This document shows, piece by piece, positions 9,386-18,228 of a stretch of DNA of 64,000 nt (position 1 is the first letter of the stretch; each line of letters starts with the position of its first letter). Origin of the DNA: Pseudaquabacterium pictum (GTDB lineage: Bacteria; Pseudomonadota; Gammaproteobacteria; Burkholderiales; Burkholderiaceae_C); assembly GCF_005403045.1 (NCBI RefSeq), contig NZ_BJCL01000003.1, forward strand, positions 434,001-498,000, written 5' to 3'. The notes beneath the pieces were generated by a model, which saw only the letters and a list, made by a program, of their open reading frames with translations, searched no databases and had not been told where the DNA came from. The translations under genes and the position numbers were made by a program.

Positions 9386-10578
9386 GCTGGCGCCGTCGCA
9401 CCCTGCTGCAGGCCGGCCTGGCCCTGGGGCCGGCGGTGGCATCGGCCCAGCCGGCCCAGGGCGATGGCCTGCTGCTCTGGATCAACGCCGACAAGGGCTA
9501 CGAGGGCATCGCCCGCATCGGCGCCGACTTCACCCGCGACACCGGCGTGCCGCTGCGGGTGGAGCATCCGGAGAACGGCGTCTCGAAGTTCGAGCAGGCG
9601 GCAGCCGCCGGCAAGGGCCCGGACATCTGGATCTGGCCGCATGACCGCGCCGGCAGCTGGGCCGCCAGCGGCCTGATCCGGCCGGTGGCACCGGCGCGCC
9701 GGCTGCGCGAAGCCATCGAGCCGCTGGCCTGGAGCGCCTGGCAGATGGGTGGCCGCACCTGGGGCTGGCCCATCGCCATCGAATCGGTGGCGCTGCTCGT
9801 CAACCTCGACCTGGTGCCTGAGCCGCCGCGCGACTGGGAGGCGGTGTTCGCCATCGACCGCCAGCTGCGCACCCGCGGCAAGCGGGCCATCATGTGGCCG
9901 TACAACGAGTTCTACTACACCTACGCCATCATGTCGGCCGGTGGCGGTTATGCCTTCCGCCGCCACAGCGACGGCAGCTTCGACGCCGCCGACAACGGCA
10001 TCGACCACCCCGGCACCCAGGCCGGCATGGCGCTGCTGCAGCGCCTGGTGGGCGAGGGCCTGGTGCCACGCACGGCCACCTATGCCGAAAGCGAAGCGGC
10101 CATGAACGAGGGCCGCGTGGCGATGACGATCAACGGCCCCTGGGCCTGGAACAACCTGCGCCGCAGCGGCCTGCGCGTGGCCGCCGCGCCGCTGCCGGCG
10201 CTGGGCGGCCAGCCCGGCCGGCCGATGGTGGGCGTGCTGGGGGCCATGCTCAGCTCCAACAGCCGCCAGCCGGTGCTGGCGACCACCTTCATCGAGCAGT
10301 ACCTGCTCAGCCCGGCCGGCCTGCGGGCGATGAATGACCATGTGCCGCTGGGCGTGCCGGCCGACCGCGCGCTGCTGGACGAGCTGCGCGCCGGCAGCCC
10401 GCTGATCGCCGGCACCCATGCCGCCGCGGCGCTGGGCGAGACCATGCCCAACATCCCCGAGATGGCCCGTTTCTGGACGGCGATGAACACCGCGGTGCAG
10501 AGCATCACCCAGGGCCGCGAGGCGGTGGGCCCGGGCCTGGCGCGGGCGGCGCGGCGGGTGCGGGGCGGCGGCGCATGA
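9382..10578 (+). CDS. Sugar ABC transporter substrate-binding protein (MalE-like)
   Basis: A 398-residue extracellular solute-binding protein, family 1. The N-terminus MSWRRRTLLQAGLALGPA ends in ASAQP and has the twin-arginine look, so export may be by Tat. The mature part shows the MalE pattern: GKGPDIWIWPHDRAGSW, WGWPIAIES, a central GRVAMTINGPWAWNN, and the C-terminal MPNIPEMARFWTAMN. The ATG overlaps the upstream TGA, and its own TGA overlaps the MalF-like start, so the transport genes are tightly coupled. It is likely the periplasmic receptor for galactan fragments made by the GH53 enzyme. Confidence 0.92.
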   Translation: MSWRRRTLLQAGLALGPAVASAQPAQGDGLLLWINADKGYEGIARIGADFTRDTGVPLRVEHPENGVSKFEQAAAAGKGPDIWIWPHDRAGSWAASGLIRPVAPARRLREAIEPLAWSAWQMGGRTWGWPIAIESVALLVNLDLVPEPPRDWEAVFAIDRQLRTRGKRAIMWPYNEFYYTYAIMSAGGGYAFRRHSDGSFDAADNGIDHPGTQAGMALLQRLVGEGLVPRTATYAESEAAMNEGRVAMTINGPWAWNNLRRSGLRVAAAPLPALGGQPGRPMVGVLGAMLSSNSRQPVLATTFIEQYLLSPAGLRAMNDHVPLGVPADRALLDELRAGSPLIAGTHAAAALGETMPNIPEMARFWTAMNTAVQSITQGREAVGPGLARAARRVRGGGA

Positions 10579-12095
10579 AGCCGGTGACCGGCTGGCTGTG
10601 GGCGGTGCGCGGCATCGGCGCACTCGCGGTGCTGGGTGCGCTGGCGCTGAGCGTGCTGATGCACCGGGCCAGCGCGCCCGGCTGGGCCGCCGGCGCGTTG
10701 GCGCTGGCCGCGCTGCTGGTGGCGCTGATGCTGTCGCGCCGGCTCTATGCCTGGCGCTATGTGCTGCCGGGTCTGCTGGCGGTGGCGCTGTTCATCGTGC
10801 TGCCGATGGGCTTCACCCTGGCCATCAGCCTGACCAACTACAGCTCGGCCCACCTGCTGTCCTTCGACCGCGCCACGGCGGTGCTGCTGGCCCGCACCGA
10901 CAGTCAGGGCCGCGGCATGGATTTCCGGCTGCACCCGGTCGATGGCGGCCAGCTGCGCTTCCACCTGGTCGACGATGCCGGCCGGGCGTGGCAGAGCGCG
11001 GCGTTCCAGCCATCCACGGCCGCCGGAGCGCCGCTGCCGCTGCAACCCGCCGCCGATGCGCCGGCCAGCGCCCCGCTGGACGCCCGTGCGCTGGTGGCCC
11101 TGCTGCCGCAGCTGCAGGCCCTGGCGCTGGCCGGGCCAGACGGCCTGGCCTACCGGCTGGCCAGCCTGCAGCGCGTGGCCGACCAGGCGCCGCGCTACCG
11201 CCAGGTCGATGCCCAGACCCTGCAGGACCTGCGTGACGGCCGCCCGTTGCGCGCCGACCTGGCCGCCGGCCAGTGGCGCGATGCCGACGGCCGCGCGCTC
11301 GAGCCGGGCTTCCGCACCGGCGTGGGCCTGGCCAACTACGCCCGCATCTTCGGCGATCCGCGTTTCCTGCAGCCGTTCATCTCGGTCTTCGCCTGGACGG
11401 TGAGCTTCGCCACGCTGAACACGCTGTTCACCTTCGGCCTGGGCCTGGTGCTGGCGGTGGCCGTCAGCTGGCCGGCGCTGCGCGGGCGGCATGTCTACCG
11501 GCTGGCGCTGTTCCTGCCGTATGCGGTGCCGGCCTTCATCTCGATCCCGGTGTTCCGCGGCCTGTTCAACGAGAACTTGGGCGAGATCAACCTGGTGCTG
11601 GACATGCTGTTCGGCGTGCGCCCCGGCTGGTTCAGCGATGCCACGCTGGCCCGTGCCATGGTGCTGGCGGTCAACACCTGGCTGGGCTACCCGTACATGA
11701 TGATCCTGGTGATGGGTCTGCTGCAGGCCATCCCCGACGAGCTGTACGAGGCTTCGGCCCTGGCCGGCGCCGGGCCGCTGACCAACCTGTTCCGCATCAC
11801 CCTGCCGCTGATCGCGCGGCCGATGGCGCCGCTGCTGGTGGCCTCGTTCGCCGCCAACTTCAACAACCTGACGCTGATCGCCCTGCTGACCGAGGGCGCG
11901 CCCGACCGCCTGGACACCGAGGTGCCGGTGGGCGCCACCGACCTGCTGGCCAGCTACACCTACCGCATCGCCTTCAACGACGGCGGCCAGAACTACGCGC
12001 TGGCCTGCGCCATCTCCACCCTGGTGTTCCTGCTGGTGGCGGCGCTGGCGGTGCTGCACCTGCGCCTGTTCCGCCCGCGCCCGCCCGCCCGCTGA
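10575..12095 (+). CDS. Sugar ABC transporter permease (MalF-like)
   Basis: A 506-residue inner-membrane permease. Hydrophobic segments at about 10-27, 35-55 and 60-85 precede a large soluble stretch (about 95-245) matching the periplasmic P2 loop of enteric MalF; the length is close to the 514 residues of E. coli MalF. The permease core follows, with the EAA coupling loop EASALAGAGPLTNLFRITLP near residue 390. It starts in an ATGA overlap with the binding-protein gene. P2-bearing MalF proteins pair with MalG and take maltose-sized oligosaccharides. Confidence 0.92.
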   Translation: MKPVTGWLWAVRGIGALAVLGALALSVLMHRASAPGWAAGALALAALLVALMLSRRLYAWRYVLPGLLAVALFIVLPMGFTLAISLTNYSSAHLLSFDRATAVLLARTDSQGRGMDFRLHPVDGGQLRFHLVDDAGRAWQSAAFQPSTAAGAPLPLQPAADAPASAPLDARALVALLPQLQALALAGPDGLAYRLASLQRVADQAPRYRQVDAQTLQDLRDGRPLRADLAAGQWRDADGRALEPGFRTGVGLANYARIFGDPRFLQPFISVFAWTVSFATLNTLFTFGLGLVLAVAVSWPALRGRHVYRLALFLPYAVPAFISIPVFRGLFNENLGEINLVLDMLFGVRPGWFSDATLARAMVLAVNTWLGYPYMMILVMGLLQAIPDELYEASALAGAGPLTNLFRITLPLIARPMAPLLVASFAANFNNLTLIALLTEGAPDRLDTEVPVGATDLLASYTYRIAFNDGGQNYALACAISTLVFLLVAALAVLHLRLFRPRPPAR

Positions 12096-12125
12096 CCCAC
12101 CGCCACCCGCCAGGAGACACCGCCC

Positions 12126-13016
12126 ATGCCCATGGTGATGAAACGCTCGCAGCGCTGGCGCGTGCTGGCCCTGCATGCCTTCCTGATCGGCTTCATCACG
12201 CTGTCGCTGCTGCCGCTGCTGATGATCGTGTCGATCTCGCTGCGGCCGGGCAACTTCGCCGGCGGCAGCATCCTGCCGCGCGAGATCAGCTGGGAGCACT
12301 GGCGCCTGGCCCTGGGCCTGCCGGTGCTGGATGCGCAGGGCCAGCTGGTGCCGCCGCCGTTCCCGGTGCTGCAGTGGATCGCCAACTCGCTGAAGGTGGC
12401 CCTGCTCAGCGCCACCGCCGGCCTGCTGCTGTCGGTGACCAGCGCCTATGCCTTTGCGCGGCTGCGCTTTGCCGGCCGCCAGGCCACGCTGAACGCCATG
12501 CTGCTGCTGCAGATGTTCCCGTCGGTGCTGGCCCTGGTGGCGCTGTATGCGCTGTTCGACCGGCTGGGCGACTGGGTGCCCTGGCTGGGCCTGAACAGCC
12601 ACTGGAGCCTGGCCCTGGCCTACACCGGCGCGGTGGCCCAGCACATCTGGCTGATCAAGGGCTACTTCGACAGCGTGCCAGCCGAATTGGAAGAGGCCGC
12701 CGCGGTGGACGGCGCCAGCCGCTTCCAGGCCTTCGTGCTGGTGCTGCTGCCGCTGGCCCGGCCGGTGCTGGCCGTCGTCTTCGTGCTGGCCTTCCTGGGC
12801 GCGATGATCGAGTACCCGGTGGCCTCGGTGCTGCTGCATGACGAGCAGCAGCTGACGCTGGCAGTGGGCTCGCGGCTGTTCCTGTTCAACCAGCGCTACC
12901 TCTGGGGCGACTTCGCCGCCACCGCCATCCTGGCCGGCCTGCCGCTGACGCTGATGTTCATGCTGATGCAGCGCTGGCTGGTCTCGGGCCTGACGGCCGG
13001 CGGCGTCAAGGGCTGA
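12126..13016 (+). CDS. Sugar ABC transporter permease (MalG-like)
   Basis: A 296-residue inner-membrane permease with six hydrophobic segments, an early ISLRPGNF-type periplasmic segment and the EAA loop ELEEAAAVDGASRFQAF. It ends in GGVKG, as MalG proteins usually do. An AGGAGA lies 12 nt before the ATG. The 30-nt gap after the MalF-like gene is the longest in this operon. The 3' end overlaps the convergent GH53 gene by 11 nt (13006-13016), and no separate terminator is visible. Confidence 0.92.
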   Translation: MPMVMKRSQRWRVLALHAFLIGFITLSLLPLLMIVSISLRPGNFAGGSILPREISWEHWRLALGLPVLDAQGQLVPPPFPVLQWIANSLKVALLSATAGLLLSVTSAYAFARLRFAGRQATLNAMLLLQMFPSVLALVALYALFDRLGDWVPWLGLNSHWSLALAYTGAVAQHIWLIKGYFDSVPAELEEAAAVDGASRFQAFVLVLLPLARPVLAVVFVLAFLGAMIEYPVASVLLHDEQQLTLAVGSRLFLFNQRYLWGDFAATAILAGLPLTLMFMLMQRWLVSGLTAGGVKG

Positions 13017-14256
13017 CCGGCGCGCCGGCGCGCGGCGCCCAGGGCGCGGCGGCACGCAGGGCGCCCAGGCCGGGCAGCGGCTTGCCCTCGGGCGTGAACA
13101 GCGTCTGGTTGGCCCAGCCATTGCCGTCGCCGGTGCGCCAGCCGGCGCCGGGGACCGGCAACCAGGCCGGTTCCCAGTAGAAGACGCCCAGGCCCTGCGG
13201 CACGTCGGCCACCGCCTGCACCACATCGGCCAGCAGCGCCACCTGGCCGGCCGGCGTGGCCGGGTAGCCCGAGGCGGCCACCCGCTCCGGGTTCAGCACC
13301 TGGGGATGGCCGGCCGGCGGCTCGGCCGTCCAGCCGTAGGCCGTCTCCACCACCACCAGCGGCTTGCCGTAGCGGGTCGACAGGTCGGTGAGGTTGCTGC
13401 GCAGGCTGGCCAGCGCGCTGTCGAAGTAGGGGTACCAGCTCAGGCCGATCACGTCGAAGGCCACGCCGTCGGCCAGGAAGCCGTCGAACACCCGGCGGAA
13501 CAGCGCGTTGTCGCCGCCCTTGGCCAGGTGCAGCATCACCGGCAACGGCGCGCCGCCGCGCAGCGCATCGGTGTCGCGCACGCCGGCGATGCCGGCCTTC
13601 AGCAGCGCATGGAAACCGGCCGTGCCGCCGATGGCTTCGCCCGGCGTCTGCTGCCAGGTCTTGCCGTCGGGCCAGAGCATGCCGCCGTTGATCTCGTTGC
13701 CCACCTGCACCATGTCCACCCGCACGCCGGCCTGGTGCAGCTGGCGCAGCACATCGGCGGTGTAGCTGCGCACGGCGGCCTGCAAGGCCGGGCCCTGCAG
13801 CGCGGCCCAGGCGGCGGGCTTGCGCTGGTGGGCGGGGTCGGCCCAGAAATCGCTGTAATGGATGTCGAGCAGCAGCTTCAGGCCCTGGGCCTGGGCGCGG
13901 CGCGCCAGCGCGATGGTCACGTCCAGGCCGTTGTTGCCGCCGCCCACCGGCTCGCCGGCGCGCGAGACCACGCGGCCGTTGTCGACCACATCGTCGGCAT
14001 TGACCGGCGTGTGCCACAGCCGCAGCCGCGCCCAGTTGAAGCCGGCTGCCCTCAGCAGCTGCAGCGCGCTGGCCGGCGTGCCGTCGGCGGTGGCAAAGCG
14101 GCCGCCGCCACGCTCCACCGCGTCCAGCGTCGACACATCGGCGCCCAGGATGAACTGGCCGGCGTGGCGGGTGGCCGGGGCGGCGGTGGCGGTTTGGGCC
14201 TGGCCTGGCAGCGCGGTCAGCAGCAGGGCGGTCAGCAAGACATGGACGAGCGACAT
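13006..14256 (-). CDS. Secreted GH53 endo-beta-1,4-galactanase
   Basis: A 416-residue family 53 arabinogalactan endo-1,4-beta-galactosidase, which cuts the galactan side chains of pectin outside the cytoplasm. A signal peptide covers residues 1-20 (LLTALPGQA). The barrel begins FILGADVSTLDAVE. The acid/base is Glu188 (VQVGNEINGGMLW) and the nucleophile Glu304 (VVVETAYGW). The start is ATG 14256, where GGAAG lies about 6 nt upstream; a longer frame to 14400 would include the operator and no signal-like residues. A perfect LacI-type palindrome lies 21 nt upstream. This enzyme gives the locus its likely substrate. Confidence 0.95.
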   Translation of the reverse strand: MSLVHVLLTALLLTALPGQAQTATAAPATRHAGQFILGADVSTLDAVERGGGRFATADGTPASALQLLRAAGFNWARLRLWHTPVNADDVVDNGRVVSRAGEPVGGGNNGLDVTIALARRAQAQGLKLLLDIHYSDFWADPAHQRKPAAWAALQGPALQAAVRSYTADVLRQLHQAGVRVDMVQVGNEINGGMLWPDGKTWQQTPGEAIGGTAGFHALLKAGIAGVRDTDALRGGAPLPVMLHLAKGGDNALFRRVFDGFLADGVAFDVIGLSWYPYFDSALASLRSNLTDLSTRYGKPLVVVETAYGWTAEPPAGHPQVLNPERVAASGYPATPAGQVALLADVVQAVADVPQGLGVFYWEPAWLPVPGAGWRTGDGNGWANQTLFTPEGKPLPGLGALRAAAPWAPRAGAPVSP

Positions 14257-14276
14257 GGCAACTTCCAGATCGAAGA

Positions 14277-14288
14277 TTAAACGTTTAA
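14277..14288. promoter_or_regulatory. Perfect LacI-type operator for the GH53 gene
   Basis: TTAAACGTTTAA is a perfect 12-bp palindrome with the central CG. A -10-like GATACT on the minus strand (14303-14298) predicts a start near 14291, so the palindrome would sit at about +3 to +14, as in the other two units. No good -35 box is visible. Confidence 0.75.
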
Positions 14289-14390
14289 CCTGACTGGAGT
14301 ATCGCCGAGGCGGGGCCAGTGCGGCCTGCTGGAATTCCCACCCGCCGGTCCTGGCGGCCAGGCCGCCAGGGCACTGGTTATGCTGCGGCC

Positions 14391-15377
14391 ATGACTGCAC
14401 TTGCCATCTCCTTCGCCGACATCGAGGCCGCAGCCGCCCGCCTGGCCGGCGTGGCCCACCGCACGCCGGTGTTGCGCTCCCGGACCGCCGATGAGCGCAC
14501 CGGCGCCCAGGTGTTCTTCAAGGCCGAGAACCACCAGCGCATGGGCGCCTTCAAGTTCCGCGGCGGCTACAACGCGCTGGCGGCCTTCACGCCCGAGCAG
14601 CGCCGCGCCGGCGCGCTGGCGTTCAGCTCGGGCAACCATGCGCAGGCGATCGCGCTGTCGGGCCGGCTGCTGGGCATTCCCACGGTGATCGTGATGCCCC
14701 ACGACGCGCCGGCCGCCAAGCTGGCGGCCACCCGCGCCTACCAGCAAGGCCAGTCAGGCAGCGAGGTGGTGATCTACGACCGCTACACCGAAGACCGCGC
14801 CGCCATCGGCCAGCGCATCGCCGCCGAGCGGGGCATGACGCTGATTCCACCGTTCGACCACCCGCATGTGATGGCCGGGCAGGGCACCGCCGCACTGGAG
14901 CTGATCGACGAGGTGGGCCACCTCGATGCACTGCTGGTCTGCGTGGGCGGTGGCGGGCTGGTCTCGGGCTGCGCGGTGGCGGCCAAGCACCGCCTTCCCG
15001 GCATCACCGTGGTGGGTGTGGAGCCCGAAGCCGGCAACGACACCCAGCAGAGCCTGGCCGCCGGCCGCATCGTGCACATCGACGTGCCCAAGACGATCGC
15101 CGACGGCGCGCAGACCCAGGCCAGCGGCCAGCTCACCTTCCCGGTGATCCAGGCGCTGGTGGCGCGCGTCGTCACCGTCAGCGACGCACAGTTGGTGCGC
15201 AGCATGCAGTTCTTTGCCGAGCGGATGAAGCAGGTGGTCGAGCCCACCGGCTGCCTGGCAGCCGCCGCGCTGCTGGAAGGCGTGGAAACCTGGCGCGGCG
15301 CCCGTGTGGGCGTCATCCTGTCCGGCGGCAATGTCGACCTGCCGCGCTATGCCGAAATGCTGGCCACCCCGGCCTGA
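14391..15377 (+). CDS. PLP-dependent serine/threonine dehydratase
   Basis: A 328-residue fold-type II PLP enzyme that deaminates serine or threonine, or a related hydroxy-amino acid. The Schiff-base lysine is Lys55 in GAFKFRGGYN, the substrate loop is SSGNHAQA, and the phosphate is held by a glycine loop (CVGGGGLVSG). There is no C-terminal regulatory ACT domain, so it is the short catabolic type; threo-3-hydroxyaspartate dehydratases and serine racemases share this architecture. The ATG at 14391 fits the family; a frame open to 14319 adds 24 unlikely residues. The next gene follows after 11 nt. Confidence 0.9.
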   Translation: MTALAISFADIEAAAARLAGVAHRTPVLRSRTADERTGAQVFFKAENHQRMGAFKFRGGYNALAAFTPEQRRAGALAFSSGNHAQAIALSGRLLGIPTVIVMPHDAPAAKLAATRAYQQGQSGSEVVIYDRYTEDRAAIGQRIAAERGMTLIPPFDHPHVMAGQGTAALELIDEVGHLDALLVCVGGGGLVSGCAVAAKHRLPGITVVGVEPEAGNDTQQSLAAGRIVHIDVPKTIADGAQTQASGQLTFPVIQALVARVVTVSDAQLVRSMQFFAERMKQVVEPTGCLAAAALLEGVETWRGARVGVILSGGNVDLPRYAEMLATPA

Positions 15378-15388
15378 GGAGCCCCCAC

Positions 15389-16894
15389 ATGTCCGACACC
15401 GACAAGACCTCCGCCGACAGCAACGACACCGCCAAGCGGCTGCGCGAGCGCGCAGAGCGCCTGCTGACCCGCCCCGCGGTGACCAAGGACGACAGCGTGG
15501 TGCTGGCCGACGGCCGCACGCTGGCCTACACGGTGAAGGCCGGCTTCATCCCGGTGCTCGGCCAGGGCCTGGGCCTGGTGGCCAGCGAGCCGCAGGCGGC
15601 CGTCTTCACCACCGCCTACAGCCTGCGCGATGCCGGCCCGGCCCGCCCGGTGTGCTTCGCGTTCAACGGTGGGCCGGGCTCGTCGTCGATCTGGCTGCAC
15701 CTGGGCGCGCTGGGCCCGAAGCGGGTGCGGGTCAATGACGACGCCAGCCTGCCGCCGCCGCCGTATGCGGTGATCGACAACCCGCTGACCTGGCTGGACC
15801 ACTTCGACCTGGTGTTCATCGATCCGCCGCACACCGGCTGGTCGGTCAGCGCGAGTGAAGACGCCCGCAAGCAGCACCTGTCGGTCGACGGCGACGTCGA
15901 GGCGCTGGCCGAGGTGATGCGCGGCTGGCTGGCCGCCAACGGCCGCTTCGGCGCCCCGCTGTACCTGTGCGGCGAGAGCTACGGCACCACCCGCGGCGCC
16001 GCACTGGCCGACAAGATGACCGACCTGGGCCTGGCCTTCACGGGCGTGATCCTGGTGTCCTGCGCGATGGACCTGCAGACGCTGGTCTTCCGGCCGAAGA
16101 ACGACCTGCCGTATGCGCTGTTCCTGCCGGCCTTCGCCGTCACCGCGCAGTACCACGGCGCCCTGCAAGGCGCGCTGGGCGCCTCGCCCGAGGCGGCCCG
16201 CGTGGCGGCCGAGGAATTTGCGTCAGGCGACTACCTGGCCGCGCTGCATGCCGGCGCCCGGCTCACCAGCCAGGCCTTCGGCCGCACCGCCCAGCGGGTG
16301 GCCGAGCTGACCGGCCTGCCCCGCGGCGTGGTCGAGGAACAGAACCTGCGCATCGGCGATGCCTGCTACTTCGTCGAGGGCCTGCGCGCCCGCGGCCTGC
16401 TGGTGGGCCGGCTCGACAGCCGTGCCACCGCGCCCCTGGGTGCCCGTCGTGAGCGCGACATGCTGTTCGACCCCGGCATCGAGTCGGTGCTGGTGCCCTA
16501 CACCGCGGCCGCCATGGCCTACCAGGCCAGCCTGGGTCTGCCGACCGACCAACGCTATGAGGTGATGTCGGGCGACGCCCACAAGGTCTGGCGCTGGGTG
16601 CGTGGCCCGTCGGATTCACCCGGCGGCGATTCGGCCGGCTTCACCACCACCAGCGACGACCTGGCCCGTGCCATGCGCCGCAACCCGAACCTGAAGGTGC
16701 TGGTGGCCAGCGGCCGCTACGACCTGGGCACGCCGTATTCCGCCACCGATTGGTCGCTAGCACAGCTCGACGCCCCGCCGGCCGTGCTGGCGCGCATCAC
16801 CCACCGCTACTACGATGCCGGCCACATGATGTACACCCGCCAGGCCGATCTGGCCCAGCTGCATGCCGACCTGGCCGCCTGGCTGGCGGCCTGA
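15389..16894 (+). CDS. S10-family serine carboxypeptidase
   Basis: A 501-residue alpha/beta-hydrolase peptidase that removes C-terminal residues from peptides. The oxyanion region FNGGPGSSS (92-100), nucleophile Ser197 (CGESYGTTR), Asp445 (GRYDLGTPY) and His479 (DAGHMMY) form the expected triad. No signal peptide is seen at the acidic, hydrophilic N-terminus, so either it is cytoplasmic or export is non-classical. AGGAG lies about 10 nt before the ATG. It sits 11 nt after the dehydratase and 15 nt before the phosphofructokinase, suggesting one transcript although no shared pathway is obvious. Confidence 0.9.
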   Translation: MSDTDKTSADSNDTAKRLRERAERLLTRPAVTKDDSVVLADGRTLAYTVKAGFIPVLGQGLGLVASEPQAAVFTTAYSLRDAGPARPVCFAFNGGPGSSSIWLHLGALGPKRVRVNDDASLPPPPYAVIDNPLTWLDHFDLVFIDPPHTGWSVSASEDARKQHLSVDGDVEALAEVMRGWLAANGRFGAPLYLCGESYGTTRGAALADKMTDLGLAFTGVILVSCAMDLQTLVFRPKNDLPYALFLPAFAVTAQYHGALQGALGASPEAARVAAEEFASGDYLAALHAGARLTSQAFGRTAQRVAELTGLPRGVVEEQNLRIGDACYFVEGLRARGLLVGRLDSRATAPLGARRERDMLFDPGIESVLVPYTAAAMAYQASLGLPTDQRYEVMSGDAHKVWRWVRGPSDSPGGDSAGFTTTSDDLARAMRRNPNLKVLVASGRYDLGTPYSATDWSLAQLDAPPAVLARITHRYYDAGHMMYTRQADLAQLHADLAAWLAA

Positions 16895-16909
16895 GCGCCG
16901 GAGCGGCGC

Positions 16910-17971
16910 GTGCACATCGGCATCCTCACCGGCGGCGGCGACTGCCCGGGCCTGAATGCGGTGATCCGCGCCGTGACGCTGGCGCTGGTGCACCAGTGCG
17001 GCGCCCGGGTCACCGGCATCCGCCGCGGTTTCCTCGGGTTGCTGACCAACGAGGTGCTGCCGCTGGACGCGGCGGCGGTGGCCGGCATCCTGGCCCAGGG
17101 CGGCACCATTCTGGGCACCCACAACCGCTGCGATCCGTTCCACTACTTCGGCGCCGGCGGCGCCGATGTGTCCGACCAGGCCCTGGCCAACGCCAAGGTG
17201 CTGGGGCTGGACGGCCTGGTGGTCATCGGCGGCGATGGCACCATGGCCATCGCCCACCAACTGCACCAGAAGGGCCTGCCGGTGGTGGGCGTGCCCAAGA
17301 CCATCGACAACGACTTGTGCCACACCGACCGCAGCTTCGGCTTCGACAGCGCGGTGGCGGTGGTGGCCGAGGCGCTGGACCGGCTGGAGACCACCGCACG
17401 CAGCCATGGCCGGGTGATGATCGCCGAGACCATGGGCCGCTATGCCGGCTGGATTGCGCTGGAAGGCGGCATGGCCGGCGCGGCCGACGTGATCCTGCTG
17501 CCCGAAGTGCCGTGGTCGCTGGACGCGGTGGTCGCCCGCTGCCGCACGCGCGAGGCCCGCGAGGGCTACAGCCTGATCTGCATCGCCGAGGGCGCCCACG
17601 CCGCCGGTGCGGGCCTGAGCGTGGCCCAGACGATTGCCGACAGCCCCGACCCGCTGCGCCTGGGTGGCGTGGGCGCGCTGCTGGCCCACCAGCTGCAGCC
17701 GCTGCTGCACAGCGAGGTGCGCGCCACCTTGCTGGGCCATGTGCAGCGCGGCGGCTCGCCGACGCCGTTCGACCGGGTGCTGGCCACCCGCTTCGGTTGG
17801 CATGCCGCCGAGCAGGTGCGCCAGGGCTGCTGGGGCGGCATGGTGGTGCTGCAGGGCGACCGCCTGGGCCTGGTGCCGCTGGCCGACGTGGCCGGCCGCA
17901 ACCGCCCGGTGCCGTCAGACAGCCCCACGCTGGCCGCGGCCCGTGCGCTGGGGGTGTGCCTGGGCGATTGA
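16910..17971 (+). CDS. pfkA: 6-phosphofructokinase
   Basis: A 353-residue PFK that phosphorylates fructose 6-phosphate. It starts with GTG (16910) and MHIGILTGGGDCPGLN. The phosphoryl-donor positions are Gly110 (IGGDGTM) and Lys130 (VPKTIDND). In the family Gly at the first site marks ATP use and Asp marks pyrophosphate, while Lys at the second is shared with the PPi/mixed clade. It is thus best called an ATP-dependent enzyme of the mixed-substrate subgroup. The base is Asp133; MGRYAGWIA and HVQRGGSPTPFDR are substrate-binding motifs. Many Burkholderiales lack PFK, so its presence beside a sugar locus is noteworthy. Confidence 0.92.
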   Translation: MHIGILTGGGDCPGLNAVIRAVTLALVHQCGARVTGIRRGFLGLLTNEVLPLDAAAVAGILAQGGTILGTHNRCDPFHYFGAGGADVSDQALANAKVLGLDGLVVIGGDGTMAIAHQLHQKGLPVVGVPKTIDNDLCHTDRSFGFDSAVAVVAEALDRLETTARSHGRVMIAETMGRYAGWIALEGGMAGAADVILLPEVPWSLDAVVARCRTREAREGYSLICIAEGAHAAGAGLSVAQTIADSPDPLRLGGVGALLAHQLQPLLHSEVRATLLGHVQRGGSPTPFDRVLATRFGWHAAEQVRQGCWGGMVVLQGDRLGLVPLADVAGRNRPVPSDSPTLAAARALGVCLGD

Positions 17972-18166
17972 GCCGCTGCCGGACGATCCATCCACACGCC
18001 GAGCGTTGAGTCTGCACGCTCGCCTTGGTTCCTCTGCATTTGTACCGATGGCATGGTGTGGCCATCGGCGTACGCTGGGCCTGTCGTGGCGTGCTGACCC
18101 CGTGCTGCCGTGAAGTTGCCGGCAGCGGCGTTGCAGCCTTCCGCGGCGTTTGCGATGAGGAGCATT
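17972..18166. other. Gene-free stretch before a strong terminator; possible small RNA or 3' UTR
   Basis: No convincing coding frame is seen. It contains an imperfect inverted repeat (GTACCGATGGC near 18046 against GCCATCGGCGTAC near 18060) and leads straight into a strong intrinsic terminator. It could be the long 3' untranslated region of the phosphofructokinase transcript or a separate small RNA. No good promoter is visible to decide. Confidence 0.35.
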
Positions 18167-18201
18167 GCCCCCGGCGCGCGTTGCGCCGGGGGCTCTTTTT
18201 T
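18167..18201 (+). terminator. Rho-independent terminator
   Basis: An 11-bp GC stem GCCCCCGGCGC / GCGCCGGGGGC with loop GCGTT is followed by TC and six T. It would end transcripts from the dehydratase-carboxypeptidase-phosphofructokinase series, or a small RNA from the preceding stretch. Confidence 0.9.
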
Positions 18202-18228
18202 GGGCGGCCACGGGCCCGCCAACGCAGA

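Noticed and set aside
10080-13226. 1048-codon minus-strand frame over the MalE/F/G genes
   Set aside because: Glutamine/arginine/histidine-rich shadow of three clear transport genes on the other strand.
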